Source of the DNA: Lentzea albidocapillata
GTDB taxonomy: Bacteria > Actinomycetota > Actinomycetes > Mycobacteriales > Pseudonocardiaceae
Assembly: GCF_000719115.1 (NCBI RefSeq)
Contig: NZ_JOEA01000009.1
Location: forward strand, 186,001 to 250,000
DNA length: 64,000 nucleotides
Reading direction: 5' to 3'
The notes under the pieces were generated by a model. That model was not told where the DNA came from. It searched no databases and saw nothing but the letters and a program-made list of their open reading frames with translations. Positions within the stretch are counted from its first letter, which is position 1, and each line of letters opens with the position of its first letter. This document shows, in pieces, positions 9,094 to 17,520 of the stretch. A program made the translations under genes and the position numbers.

Positions 9094-10433
9094 GTACCGC
9101 CACGGTGATGCAGGCGTACCGGTTCGCGTTGGACCCGAGCGCCGCGCAGGCCCGTGATCTTGAACGTCACGCGGGGGCGGCCCGGTTCGCGTTCAACTGG
9201 GCGCTCGCGCAGGTGAAGGCGAACATCGGCCAACGGACGGCCGAACGCTCCTACGGCGTGGATGGTGAGGACCTCACTGCTTCGCTGGGATGGAACCTGC
9301 CCGCGTTGCGTCGCGCCTGGAACGCCGCCAAATCCGAGATCGCCCCGTGGTGGAGTGAGTGCAGCAAAGAGGCGTTCAACACCGGCCTGGACGGTGTAGC
9401 CCGTTCGTTGAAGAACTGGGCGGACTCCAAGTCCGGCAAGCGGGCCGGCCGCAAGGTCGGGTTCCCGCGCTTCAAGGCCCGCCGTCGCACCACACCCAGC
9501 GTACGGTTCACCACCGGGGTGATCCGCGTTGAGACCGACCGCAAGCATGTGACCTTGCCCAGGATCGGCGCGATCAAGACGCACGAGTCGACCCGCAAAC
9601 TGGCCCGCCGCCTGGAGACCGGGACCGCTCGAGTCCTGTCCGCGACGGTGCGCCGCGACGCCGGCCGCTGGTACTGCGCGTTCACTGTCGAAGTCGCCCG
9701 CCATGTGAGTGCTCCGGCACGACCTGACGCGACTGTCGGGGTGGACCTGGGCATCAAGGCTCTGGCCGTGCTGTCCACCGGTGAGCCGGTGCCCAACCCA
9801 CGACACCTCAACAGGGCCCTGAAAGCACTGCGAACCGCTTCTCGCACGTTGTCGCGGCGAGTCGGCCCCGACCGCCGCACCGGGCAACGACCCTCGGCCC
9901 GCTGGGAAACCGCCCGGCGCGAAGTCACCCGTATCCACACTCGGGTCGCGAATCTGCGCAAAGACGCGATCCACAAGCTCACCACCGACTTGGCCACCAC
10001 CTACGGCACCGTCGTCGTGGAAGACCTCAACGTCTCGAGCATGCTCAAGAACCACAAGCTGGCCCGGCACATCGCCGACGCCTCCTTCGGCGAGATCAGA
10101 CGCCAACTCGACTACAAGACCGGGTGGAACGGCGGGCAACTCGCCGTCGCCGACCGGTGGTTCCCTTCGAGTAAGACGTGTTCTGGCTGCGGCACAGTAA
10201 AACCCAAACTGGGCCTTGCAGACCGGATCTTCACCTGCGATGCCTGCGGCTTGGTCATCGACCGGGACCTCAACGCCGCGCTCAACCTCAAGCAGTACGT
10301 CGACCTGGAGTGGCCGGGCGACGCGAAACAGGGCGTGGAGCCGACCAGAAGACCAAGCCCAGCTTGGCAGGTGGCTGTGAAACGCCAACCCCGCACCATC
10401 TCGGTGGGCAAGACGGGGACCGCCGACCGGTAA
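9090..10433 (+). CDS. tnpB: TnpB, RNA-guided nuclease of the IS607 element
   Basis: 447-aa TnpB of the OrfB family, in characterised members an RNA-guided DNA endonuclease that favours element retention. It has an N-terminal helical/WED region and then a split RuvC domain. The catalytic residues are all present: D219 (GVDLGIKALAV), E311 (VVEDLNVSS) and D393 (DRDLNAALNL). The zinc ribbon CSGCG...CDACG lies between the last two. The full set suggests an active nuclease. It starts by ATGA overlap with tnpA. Its guide RNA would come from the 3' end of this gene and the sequence after it. Confidence 0.92.
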   Translation: MSTATVMQAYRFALDPSAAQARDLERHAGAARFAFNWALAQVKANIGQRTAERSYGVDGEDLTASLGWNLPALRRAWNAAKSEIAPWWSECSKEAFNTGLDGVARSLKNWADSKSGKRAGRKVGFPRFKARRRTTPSVRFTTGVIRVETDRKHVTLPRIGAIKTHESTRKLARRLETGTARVLSATVRRDAGRWYCAFTVEVARHVSAPARPDATVGVDLGIKALAVLSTGEPVPNPRHLNRALKALRTASRTLSRRVGPDRRTGQRPSARWETARREVTRIHTRVANLRKDAIHKLTTDLATTYGTVVVEDLNVSSMLKNHKLARHIADASFGEIRRQLDYKTGWNGGQLAVADRWFPSSKTCSGCGTVKPKLGLADRIFTCDACGLVIDRDLNAALNLKQYVDLEWPGDAKQGVEPTRRPSPAWQVAVKRQPRTISVGKTGTADR

Positions 10434-10513
10434 CGGTCGGCTGTGAGCAGCGGACTCATTAGAGTTCCCTCACTCGCAACGGCAGATCAGGTAGGGGTCA
10501 GGGGAAACCCTGA
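10434..10513 (+). ncRNA. Candidate omega-RNA scaffold of the IS607 TnpB
   Basis: TnpB guide RNAs run from the tnpB 3' end through the element's right end. Here the 80 bp after the stop end in a perfect hairpin TCAGGG-GAAA-CCCTGA (10498-10513) with a GNRA tetraloop. This is typical of structured RNA and not of an actinobacterial promoter region. The 3' boundary and the guide start are not known because the right end of the element is unresolved. Confidence 0.35.
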
Positions 10514-10577
10514 TGGCAGGGCGTCCGGCCGCGGGCAAGCTGGAGTCGTCAAGGAGATCCGTAGTTCTAGGAGAGTC

Positions 10578-10868
10578 ATGAGCGAATCCACGTCCGAGTC
10601 CGCCCGTACCGCCGTCGACTCGGTGGTCGACGCCGTGCGCGGGCTGGTGAACGAGGGCATCAACCGTCGTGTTGTCGTGCGTGACAGCAAGGACGACGTG
10701 GTGCTCGAGGTGCCGTTGGCTCTCGGGCTGGTCGCGGCGTTCGCCGCTCCGGTGGCCACGACCATCGGTGCCGGTGTCGCGCTGGTCGGCAAGTGCGGGA
10801 TCAAGCTGGAGAACCGCCCGGAGCCCGCTGGTCAGCCCGCGACGACGGTCGAGTCCGAGCAGGCGTAG
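10578..10868 (+). CDS. DUF4342 domain protein
   Basis: Small protein of 96 aa with the DUF4342 layout: an amphipathic N-terminal helix, a short beta hairpin (NRRVVVRDSKDDVVLEVPL), then one membrane-associating hydrophobic helix (about residues 48-72) and a disordered acidic tail. Function unknown; family members are small membrane-associated proteins. The ATG was preferred because AGGAGA lies 3 nt upstream of it; an upstream in-frame extension has no such site. It is followed by a strong hairpin at 10888-10917. Confidence 0.8.
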   Translation: MSESTSESARTAVDSVVDAVRGLVNEGINRRVVVRDSKDDVVLEVPLALGLVAAFAAPVATTIGAGVALVGKCGIKLENRPEPAGQPATTVESEQA

Positions 10869-10887
10869 CCAGCGGCCGAAGGGGGCT

Positions 10888-10917
10888 GGTGCCGTCACCG
10901 GTAGTGGTGACGGCACC
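10888..10917. terminator. Bidirectional terminator hairpin
   Basis: GGTGCCGTCACC (10888-10899) and GGTGACGGCACC (10906-10917) form a perfect 12-bp stem with a 6-nt loop. It lies exactly between the convergent DUF4342 and DUF305 genes. No U-tract follows, as is common in actinomycetes. Confidence 0.8.
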
Positions 10918-10920
10918 TCT

Positions 10921-11436
10921 TCACGAGGCGTCTTCCAGCAGCGCCAGGAACTCCGCACGCGTGCTGTCGATGCGTGCGCTCAGTTCCACCACCGGTGTGC
11001 TCGTGCCCGACGACAGTTCCGCGCGGGCGACGGTGCGTGCCTCTTCGAATTGCGTGCGCAGCAACGCCGTCAACTGCTGGTCGAAGGCGGTGCCCTCGGC
11101 GTACCCGACGGCGGCGAGTTCGGCGGCCGTGATCATGCCCGGCATGTCGTGCCCGTCGTGCTGGTCGCTCTCCTGCCTGCCGGTCCGGGCGAGCAGTTCC
11201 CGCACCTGTGCCAGTTCGGCCCGGTAACGGGCCTGTAGCCGAGCGGCCACCGGGCGCAGCGCGGAGCCGGGCCGGGTCGCCGTGAGATCGAGCGCGGCGA
11301 GCGTGGACTCGTTCTGGGGGATCACCAGGTCGATGAACGCCAGGTCGGTGGCGCTGAGGCCCTCCGGCGGGGTGTCGCCGGTCGGTGCTCCACAGCCCGT
11401 CGCCACCAGGACGGCCGCGATGAGGAGGACTCGCAC
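10921..11436 (-). CDS. DUF305-like lipoprotein lacking the usual histidine pair
   Basis: Secreted lipoprotein of about 171 aa. The lipobox VATGC lies near residue 16. The DUF305 fold is recognisable from DLAFIDLVIPQNESTLAALD, the MPGMITAAELAAV segment and a C-terminal TRAEFLALLED. Most DUF305 proteins have an HH pair after the Met-Ile-Pro motif; here it reads IPQN, so the usual metal-type ligand pair is missing. A HDGHDMPGM stretch may still bind metal. The GTG start overlaps the stop of the upstream DUF1996 gene (TAGTG), so the two are translationally coupled. Confidence 0.8.
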   Translation of the reverse strand: MRVLLIAAVLVATGCGAPTGDTPPEGLSATDLAFIDLVIPQNESTLAALDLTATRPGSALRPVAARLQARYRAELAQVRELLARTGRQESDQHDGHDMPGMITAAELAAVGYAEGTAFDQQLTALLRTQFEEARTVARAELSSGTSTPVVELSARIDSTRAEFLALLEDAS

Positions 11437-12464
11437 TATGGGCGGCCGTCCGCTCCGCACTTGACGATGCGGTTGATGCAGTCGCGCACGCGCTGTGCCA
11501 TCTCGGCTTCCGGCCAGACGTTGAAGAAGTCGCCGTGCATCGTGAAGCCGGGACCGGACGACAGCTTGAACCGCGCCGGGTCGCCGCTCGCGGGGTACCG
11601 CAGCACCTGGCGCAGCTTCGGCACGGGCACGGGGTGCGTCGCCGGGCAGTCGCCGGCGACCGGGTAGGACATGTGGCTCTTGTGGTCCGCGGAGTCCAGG
11701 TCCTTGCCGTTCCAGCACTGCGGGAAGTCCAGATAGGACTCGATCATCGTGCCCGCCGGGCAGTTCACGAAGTCCTTGGACGCCCCGACGTGACCGGCGT
11801 GCAGGCACGACCAGCGTGACATCGTGGTGTTGTCCGCGGCGGTGGCCTTGGCGTTGCCCGCGACGATGCGCAGCCCGTACGGCAGCGGCTGGATCCGCGC
11901 GGTCACGTCGTCGCGCACGCCCTCGCCGAGGTAGTAGAACGTCGTGCCGGTCGGCTCGACGGGCTGACCGTCGACCAGCAGCGTCGGCACCCAGTACGAC
12001 GACAGGTCGACCTTCGGGCTGCACGTGCTGGTCGCCTTGCTCAGGCTCGTGACGTCCGAGTGGGCGTTGGTGGAGGCGTTGCCGAAGAAGCTGTGCATGT
12101 GCGAGGCGCCGGGCAGGTTCGGCAGGACGATCGGGTCGTCCGGCAGCCTGTGCGTGAACGGGCACTCGGCGACGAACTCGGCGACGCGCACCGCGTTCGG
12201 GGGGATCGGCTCCTGGGCCTTCGGCTGCGCGACCACGGCGGCCTTCGTCGTCTCGGCCGGCGGCGCGGTCGTGCCGGTCTGCGGGGGCGTCGTGGTGTTC
12301 GCGGTCACCGGCGCCGCAGGCGAGGAGGCCGGGTTCGCCTGCGGCGGTGCGGGCGGGGTGAAGAACATCGCGTTCGCGGTCACCGCGGACGCCGCGACGC
12401 CCGCCACGGCCAGGGCGGCGATCCACACGCGCCGCCGCAACCGTGAACTGGGGACGTGAGGCAT
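11436..12464 (-). CDS. Secreted DUF1996 protein
   Basis: Exported protein of 342 aa. An Arg-rich N-terminus and hydrophobic segment (about residues 1-32) form a signal peptide or anchor. A Pro/Thr/Ala-rich linker spans about 35-85. The DUF1996 domain occupies the rest, with the hallmark ECPFTHRLPDDPIV and GASHMHSFFGN stretches and a conserved MSYPVAGDCPATHPVPVP region. Several Cys suggest disulphides outside the cell. DUF1996 is found in fungi and actinobacteria; biochemical role unknown. The start at 12464 has AAAGGA upstream; a start 27 bp earlier would lack this. Coupled to the DUF305-like gene downstream. Confidence 0.85.
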   Translation of the reverse strand: MPHVPSSRLRRRVWIAALAVAGVAASAVTANAMFFTPPAPPQANPASSPAAPVTANTTTPPQTGTTAPPAETTKAAVVAQPKAQEPIPPNAVRVAEFVAECPFTHRLPDDPIVLPNLPGASHMHSFFGNASTNAHSDVTSLSKATSTCSPKVDLSSYWVPTLLVDGQPVEPTGTTFYYLGEGVRDDVTARIQPLPYGLRIVAGNAKATAADNTTMSRWSCLHAGHVGASKDFVNCPAGTMIESYLDFPQCWNGKDLDSADHKSHMSYPVAGDCPATHPVPVPKLRQVLRYPASGDPARFKLSSGPGFTMHGDFFNVWPEAEMAQRVRDCINRIVKCGADGRP

Positions 12465-12661
12465 GGAGATCCTTTCGGGCAGGACTGGCACAGGGAGACG
12501 AGGACCCTGGACCGGCGTGGCCGGTCCAGGGTCTTCTGACCAGGAGATGTCCGGGGCGCGCGGCGATAACGGAAACTTCGCCGATCTTTTCGACGCGCGC
12601 GGAACAGGCTCTGCGGCTGGGCCGGCGACCAGCGAAAACGCCGGCGGTAGGCTGCGCCGGC

Positions 12662-12847
12662 ATGAGCAGAAAACTGTTGGTCGGAATCGGCGTCGTGCTG
12701 CTCCTGCTCGGCGGGGTGTGGACGGCGCAGGGGCTGGGCTACCTCAAGGGCAGCTTCATGACCGGTCAGCAGCTGTGGACGACCATCGGGCTGCTGTGCG
12801 CCGGAGCCGGCGTCATGCTGCTGATCCCCTGGCCGAAGAGGCGATAA
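12662..12847 (+). CDS. Small two-helix membrane protein
   Basis: 61-aa protein with two predicted membrane helices (about residues 5-24 and 38-56) joined by a GYLKGSFMTGQQ loop and ending in basic KRR. Short proteins with this GLGYLKGSFMTG loop occur widely in actinobacteria as unnamed membrane proteins. It is alone on the plus strand and convergent with the STAND regulator. Start at ATG 12662; the upstream in-frame sequence looks non-coding. Confidence 0.65.
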   Translation: MSRKLLVGIGVVLLLLGGVWTAQGLGYLKGSFMTGQQLWTTIGLLCAGAGVMLLIPWPKRR

Positions 12848-12863
12848 CACGGCACAAGCCGCG

Positions 12864-15197
12864 TCATCCCAGTGCTGCCACCAGTTTCGCCGCCGTGACG
12901 CGCACCGCCGGTGTGTCGTAGCGGTCGCACTCCGCCAGCGCCCGCACCCGGTACTCGCGGGCCTGCGCCGCGTCCCCCGCGGCGTCGGCGAGGCCGGCGA
13001 GCCGGGTCATGATCTCGACCCGCTGGTCGGACAGCCGCACCTCGCCGAGGGCCGCCAGCAGCTGCTCCTGTGCCTCGCCGTGGCGGCCCGCGTCCATCAG
13101 CACCAGGCCGCGGTTGTGCTGCACGCGGGCGGTTCCGGCGGTGTTGGAGTGCTTGCGGAACACCGACTCCGCCTCGTCGAGCAGGTCCATCGCGGCGATC
13201 ACCTGGCCCGCGGCCGCCAGCGTCGTCGCCAGCCGGATCAGCAGCATCGACAGCAGTTCGTCGTCGCCACCGGCCTCGCGATGCCGGTCCACGCTGCGTT
13301 GCTGCACCTCGACGGCTTCGGCGAGGTCACCGGTGGTGTGCAGCATGACGCCCAGCAGGGAGAGCGCGAGGTTCTCGCCGATCCGGTAGCCCGCCTGCTC
13401 GAACAGGCCGACGGAACGGCGGCTCAGCCACACCGCCTTGCCCGGTTCGCCGACCCGCCGCCGGATCGCCGAGCCGTAGTAGCAGGTCCACGCCTCGGTG
13501 ACGGTGTCGTCGACCGGTACCGCCGCGGCCTCCTCGTGCACGGACAGTGCTTCGTGCGGCCGGCCGCACAACGCGTAGAGCGCCCACGACAGGTAGTTCA
13601 GCTGCTGCGCGGCGTCCTTGGCGTTGCCCAGCCGGCGGGCCGAGTGAGCTCCGGCGGCGAAGATCTCGCGCCACAGTTCGCCGACGCCGTGCATGTCCGA
13701 GTACCAGTGCATCGCTTGGGCCAGCGCGAGAACGCGTTCGTGCTCACCGGCTTCCACGCCTGCTTTCACCGCGGTGCGCCAGTTGTCGAGCTCGAGTTCG
13801 AGCCACCGGGACGCGGACTCCCTGTTGTGCACCGGACCCGACCGCTCGGCCGGCACGTCGTGGTCGAAGAACAGGGCGGCCCTGGTCGCGGTGCCGAGCA
13901 GCCAGTGGCGCAAACGTGTGCGTGCTTCGCGCACGGCGGCTGGGTCCTCGTCCAGTTCCAGCCGTTCGGCGGCGAAGACGTGCAGCAGGTCGTGGCGGGT
14001 GTAGCGGCCGGGTGTGTCGCTGATGCCGAGCAGGCTCGCGTCGGCCAGTTCGTCCAGCGCCTCCTCGGCGTCGTCGACGAGGACACCGGCCAGGGCCGCG
14101 GTCGTGTCGGGACTCGGCACCAGGGCCAGCCTGCGGAACAGGGTGGCGGCACCCGCGCTGAGCTGGTCGTAGGAGATCTCGAACGCCGCCCGCACCTGCA
14201 GGTCGCCCGCCCGCAGCACGGAGAGCCGGCGACCCTCGTCCTCCAGCTGCTCGGCGAGGTGGCTGATCGTCCACTGAGGTCTGCTCGTGAGGCGGTTGCC
14301 CGCGATCAGCAACGCCAGCGGCGTGCCGCCGCACAGCTCGGCGACCCGCTCGGCCGCCTCGGGTTCGGCGTCGAGCCGTTCGTGGCCCGTCACGGCCCGC
14401 AACAGCTCGACGGAACGGTCCAGCGGCAGCAACGCCAGGGCGAGGCGGTGCCGGGCGTCGAGACCGGTCAGGATGCGGCGGCTGGTCAGCAGGACGAGCG
14501 TGCCGGGGCTGGACGCCAGCAGCGGACGCACCTGCGCCTCGTTCGCCGCGTTGTCCAGCACCAGCAGCACCGTCCGGTCGCGCAGCCGCGACCGGTACAG
14601 CGACAGCTTGTCGTCCGGGTCGGCGGGGATCTGGCGATCGTCGGATCCGAACGAACGCAGCAGCCGGTGCGCGGCCTTCTCCGGCGTCAGCGGTTCGGAG
14701 TCGGTGCCGCGCAGGTCGAGGAACACGCAACCGTCGGCGAACCGCCCGCCCAGCCGATGGCCCGCGTCCACGGCAAGCGCGGTCTTGCCCGAACCGGGTG
14801 CGCCGTGGACCACCGCGATCTGCAGCCGGGAAGACGACGATGCCTCCGCGGCGAACCCGTCCAGGAGGTCCTTCTCGGCCTCCCGGCCGGTGAGCTCGAT
14901 GAGCACGGGCGGCAGCGAGGACGACGCCACGACGAACGGCGCGTCCGGCCGTTCCCGCACCGAGACGACCCTGCTGGCGCGGGCGAGCGCGGTGAACTCC
15001 GCCGCCTCCTCGTCGCGCAGCCCGAGCCCGCTGACGAGCAGCTGCACGGTGCGGAACTGCGGGCTGAGCGTGCGGCCGCGTTCCATGTCGCTGATCGCCC
15101 GTGTGCTCAAGCCGGTGTGTTCCGCGAGTTCTTCCTGCGTCAGCGGAACACGCGATCGGTAAAAGCGGAGAAAGTCCCCGAACGCTGATGTGCTCAC
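12864..15197 (-). CDS. XRE-NB-ARC-TPR (STAND) transcriptional regulator
   Basis: 777-aa regulator of the AfsR-like STAND class. Residues about 6-60 form a helix-turn-helix (LTQEELAEHTGLSTRAISDME). An NB-ARC ATPase follows with Walker A VHGAPGSGKTALAV near 130 and a Walker B-like LLVLDN. The C-terminal 350 residues are alpha-helical TPR-like repeats. Such proteins act as ATP-dependent switches controlling neighbouring or secondary-metabolism genes. GTG start at 15197. It is divergent from the GT87 gene with a 146-bp gap between them. The regulated genes cannot be told from the sequence. Confidence 0.9.
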   Translation of the reverse strand: MSTSAFGDFLRFYRSRVPLTQEELAEHTGLSTRAISDMERGRTLSPQFRTVQLLVSGLGLRDEEAAEFTALARASRVVSVRERPDAPFVVASSSLPPVLIELTGREAEKDLLDGFAAEASSSSRLQIAVVHGAPGSGKTALAVDAGHRLGGRFADGCVFLDLRGTDSEPLTPEKAAHRLLRSFGSDDRQIPADPDDKLSLYRSRLRDRTVLLVLDNAANEAQVRPLLASSPGTLVLLTSRRILTGLDARHRLALALLPLDRSVELLRAVTGHERLDAEPEAAERVAELCGGTPLALLIAGNRLTSRPQWTISHLAEQLEDEGRRLSVLRAGDLQVRAAFEISYDQLSAGAATLFRRLALVPSPDTTAALAGVLVDDAEEALDELADASLLGISDTPGRYTRHDLLHVFAAERLELDEDPAAVREARTRLRHWLLGTATRAALFFDHDVPAERSGPVHNRESASRWLELELDNWRTAVKAGVEAGEHERVLALAQAMHWYSDMHGVGELWREIFAAGAHSARRLGNAKDAAQQLNYLSWALYALCGRPHEALSVHEEAAAVPVDDTVTEAWTCYYGSAIRRRVGEPGKAVWLSRRSVGLFEQAGYRIGENLALSLLGVMLHTTGDLAEAVEVQQRSVDRHREAGGDDELLSMLLIRLATTLAAAGQVIAAMDLLDEAESVFRKHSNTAGTARVQHNRGLVLMDAGRHGEAQEQLLAALGEVRLSDQRVEIMTRLAGLADAAGDAAQAREYRVRALAECDRYDTPAVRVTAAKLVAALG

Positions 15198-15343
15198 TGC
15201 GCACCCCCTCTTCGTTCCTGCGCGTTATCCTTCCGGATAGACGTCTGAGCGCGCTCGTCGTTGCTGGCAAGAGCGCTTCTGCTGGTGGTTCTGCCGGTCG
15301 TTCAGCAAGGTGAACGACGTGAGCCGTCGCTAATTTCGAATAG

Positions 15344-16465
15344 GTGTCAACAGCTTCCCTGACGCGGAAAACCGATCTGGTTCCGCGAAGATTTGTTTCC
15401 CGACTGGCCGTTGCTCTCTGGCTTGCCGCCCTGGTGTGGCTGCTGGTGGCGTGGTCCGGTCATTACCCGATCGACCTGGACGTGTACCGGCTCGGCGGCC
15501 TCGCCTGGATCGAGGGCCGGCCTCTCTACGTCGGGTTCACCGGCCCGCCGCTCGACCCCCAGCTGCCCTTCACGTACCCGCCGATCGCGGCGATGCTGTT
15601 CAGCGGCCTGAGCCTCGTGCCGGGCGCGCTGCAGAACCCGCTGGTGGTCGCGTCCGGCTTCGTCGCGCTCACCGCGGTGTGCGTCGCGGTCGCCGGCAAG
15701 GTCCGTCCCGATCTCAAGTGGACGGCCGGACTGCTCGCGGCGATCGGCGCGCTGGCGCTGGACCCGGTGTGGACGACGTACGGCTACGGCCAGATCAACC
15801 TGTTCCTGCTGGCGCTGGTCGTGATCGACGTGGTGCTGCTGAAGGACAAGCGCCGGCGGGGCGTGCTGATCGGCGTCGCCGCGGCGATCAAGCTGACGCC
15901 CGCGATCTTCGTGCTCTACTTCATCGCCAGGCGCGACTGGCGGGCGGCGATCACGACGGTGGCCACGTTCACCGGTCTCGCGGTCGCGGGATTCCTCATC
16001 ACACCAAGGGATTCGCTGCAGTACTGGCTGCACTCGCTGCTGAACCCGGACCGCATCGGCGACATGTCGCTGTCGACCAACCAGTCGATCCGGGGCCTCC
16101 TGCGCGGCTTCGGCCTCGCGCCCGGCGTCGAGACGCTGCTGTGGGCGGCGCTCGCCGCGGTCGTCGTGGCCGCCGCGGTCTTCGTGGCCCGGAAGACCCG
16201 CGACGACCTCGTCGCACTGTTCGTCATCGCGGGTGCCGGGCTGCTGGCCTCACCGGTCTCCTGGCTGCACCACTGGGTGTGGTGCGTGCCGGTGCTGGTG
16301 TTCCTCGCGTTGCGCGGCAACGCCTGGCCCGCCTTCGCCGCCGTGTTCCTGGTGTTCGTGACCCGACTGCACGAGTTCGACACCTACGTGTGGCTGACGG
16401 TCATCACGTTGGGAGCGCTGGCGTTCCGCGCGGTCAGAGTTCCATCTCCTCATGCCACTCGGTGA
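15344..16465 (+). CDS. GT87-family polyprenyl-phosphate mannosyltransferase
   Basis: Integral membrane glycosyltransferase of 373 aa with about nine predicted helices. The first extracytoplasmic loop carries the conserved acidic motif PIDLDVYRLGG after the first helix, as in GT87 alpha-mannosyltransferases that use polyprenyl-phosphate-mannose to build lipomannan-like glycans. The GTG start has no Shine-Dalgarno, but TAATTT lies seven bases upstream (15331-15336), the spacing of a leaderless promoter. The 3' end overlaps the convergent CobW-like gene by 32 bp. Confidence 0.85.
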   Translation: MSTASLTRKTDLVPRRFVSRLAVALWLAALVWLLVAWSGHYPIDLDVYRLGGLAWIEGRPLYVGFTGPPLDPQLPFTYPPIAAMLFSGLSLVPGALQNPLVVASGFVALTAVCVAVAGKVRPDLKWTAGLLAAIGALALDPVWTTYGYGQINLFLLALVVIDVVLLKDKRRRGVLIGVAAAIKLTPAIFVLYFIARRDWRAAITTVATFTGLAVAGFLITPRDSLQYWLHSLLNPDRIGDMSLSTNQSIRGLLRGFGLAPGVETLLWAALAAVVVAAAVFVARKTRDDLVALFVIAGAGLLASPVSWLHHWVWCVPVLVFLALRGNAWPAFAAVFLVFVTRLHEFDTYVWLTVITLGALAFRAVRVPSPHATR

Positions 16466-17447
16466 ACGGGTCCACGAAGTCGAGTTCGGTGACCAGCGCG
16501 AGTTCCTCGTCCGTGACCAGGGCCGACCGCAGCGCCGCGGCGATCCCGGCGGCGTCGGCGGACCTGGTGATCACGACGACCTCCTGGTCGCGGTCGCCCT
16601 CCCACGGCCCGAGGTTGCCCACGCGCAACCCACCGCCCGCGGACTCCAGCCACAGCGCCGCGTCGGGCTGACTCGCCACCCACACCCGGCCGCGCACGCG
16701 CACCACGCCGTCGAGCAGCACGTCGATGCAGTTGTGCAACCGCATGGGGTGAAACGGGCGCCGGTCGGTGAAGTGGACGACGGACACGCCGTGCGCCGGT
16801 TCCAGCGACGGCCGCCCGAACAGCAGCGAGCCGAACCCGTCGTCGATCTCGCCACGGCGCGCGCCGGCGGGAATCGCCGCCAGCATCTCGACGACGTCGA
16901 GCGCGTCCAACCGGCGGCGTGGCGCGTCGGGCGTGAGCCGGTCGAGCACGGCGGTGAGCACCGGGTCGCCCGGCCCGGTCAGCACCAGCGCGTCCGCGAA
17001 CTCCGCCTGTCCCACCACGACCTGCGCGACGGTCCGCTCGTCGCCCTCGGCCGCGCGCATGCCGCGGTCGGCGAGCGAGTCGGCGCCGGTCGCGTCGTCG
17101 AGCCAGGTGGCGGTGTCGATCACCGTCACCACGGCCTCCACCTCCACCTCGGTCTCGCTCAGCGCGAAGCAGACGGCCTCCGGTTCGAGCATCGGGTCGA
17201 GCTGCACGATCACCCGTCCGCCGAGCCGTTCGAGCAACGGCACGAGGTCCAGTCGCAAGGTGCACGAGACGCATCCGTGCGCGAGCTCCAGCACCGTGAG
17301 CCGGCCGTCCGCCCAGCGCCGCACCACCCCGTCGGCCAGGCTGCTCAGGTCGTGCCTGACCAGCGACGATTCCGGTGATGCCCGCCAGAGCTCGTCGGCC
17401 ACGTCGTGGCGGGTGAACCCGGCTACCAATACGACCCGTGCTGCCAT
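16434..17447 (-). CDS. mrf: CobW-like protein, MRF type (ribosome hibernation factor recruiting)
   Basis: 337-aa member of the CobW/COG0523 superfamily. It has a C-terminal CobW_C domain (VRVRGRVWVASQPDAALW). The conserved metal-binding CxCC is replaced by HGCVSCTLR (C59, C62). The N-terminus reads VVLVAGFTRHDVADEL, where family members normally have a GxxGxGKT P-loop, so nucleotide binding is doubtful. Mycobacterial MRF proteins, which recruit the hibernation factor to ribosomes under zinc starvation, are Zur-controlled relatives with this architecture. A Zur-like palindrome in the promoter at 17467-17479 supports the assignment. The ATG at 17447 is leaderless (TAGGCT seven bases upstream). 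Confidence 0.72.
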   Translation of the reverse strand: MAARVVLVAGFTRHDVADELWRASPESSLVRHDLSSLADGVVRRWADGRLTVLELAHGCVSCTLRLDLVPLLERLGGRVIVQLDPMLEPEAVCFALSETEVEVEAVVTVIDTATWLDDATGADSLADRGMRAAEGDERTVAQVVVGQAEFADALVLTGPGDPVLTAVLDRLTPDAPRRRLDALDVVEMLAAIPAGARRGEIDDGFGSLLFGRPSLEPAHGVSVVHFTDRRPFHPMRLHNCIDVLLDGVVRVRGRVWVASQPDAALWLESAGGGLRVGNLGPWEGDRDQEVVVITRSADAAGIAAALRSALVTDEELALVTELDFVDPFTEWHEEMEL

Positions 17448-17454
17448 GACCCAC

Positions 17455-17483
17455 AGCCTACATGACAACGATTATCGTTTCTG
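17455..17483 (-). promoter_or_regulatory. Zur-like box within a leaderless promoter
   Basis: The palindrome AACGAT-T-ATCGTT (17467-17479), extended as TGACAACGATTATCGTTTC, resembles actinobacterial Zur sites of the type TGAAAACGATTATCATTTTCA-like sequence. On the minus strand it lies just upstream of a -10 element TAGGCT (17455-17460), which is seven bases from the ATG of the MRF-like gene. A bound repressor would block that promoter. It is also 42 bp upstream of the divergent FrnE gene. Confidence 0.6.
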
Positions 17484-17520
17484 AACGGACGTGGTAGCGC
17501 GGGCGTGACATGATCGAACG

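Larger units (their letters stand above)
8451..10577 (+). mobile_element. IS607-family element (outer limits; exact ends not resolved)
   Basis: A serine-recombinase tnpA overlaps a tnpB by ATGA, the standard IS607 arrangement. The element sits between the GH87 gene and the DUF4342 gene; coordinates given are the maximum span, bounded by those genes. IS607 elements make no target duplication and have only short, variable ends, so the termini cannot be fixed here. A weak similarity between GCGAGGGAGCGA (8495-8506) and the reverse complement of 10465-10476 might mark internal end repeats. Both proteins look intact. Confidence 0.65.

Noticed and set aside
8439..10388. Minus-strand open frame opposite the IS607 genes
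   Set aside because: TnpA and TnpB on the plus strand have intact catalytic motifs; the opposite frame shows none.
8495..10476. GCGAG-type imperfect inverted repeats as IS607 termini
   Set aside because: 10 of 12 bases match, but the flanking bases do not and IS607 ends are poorly conserved; kept only as a remark.
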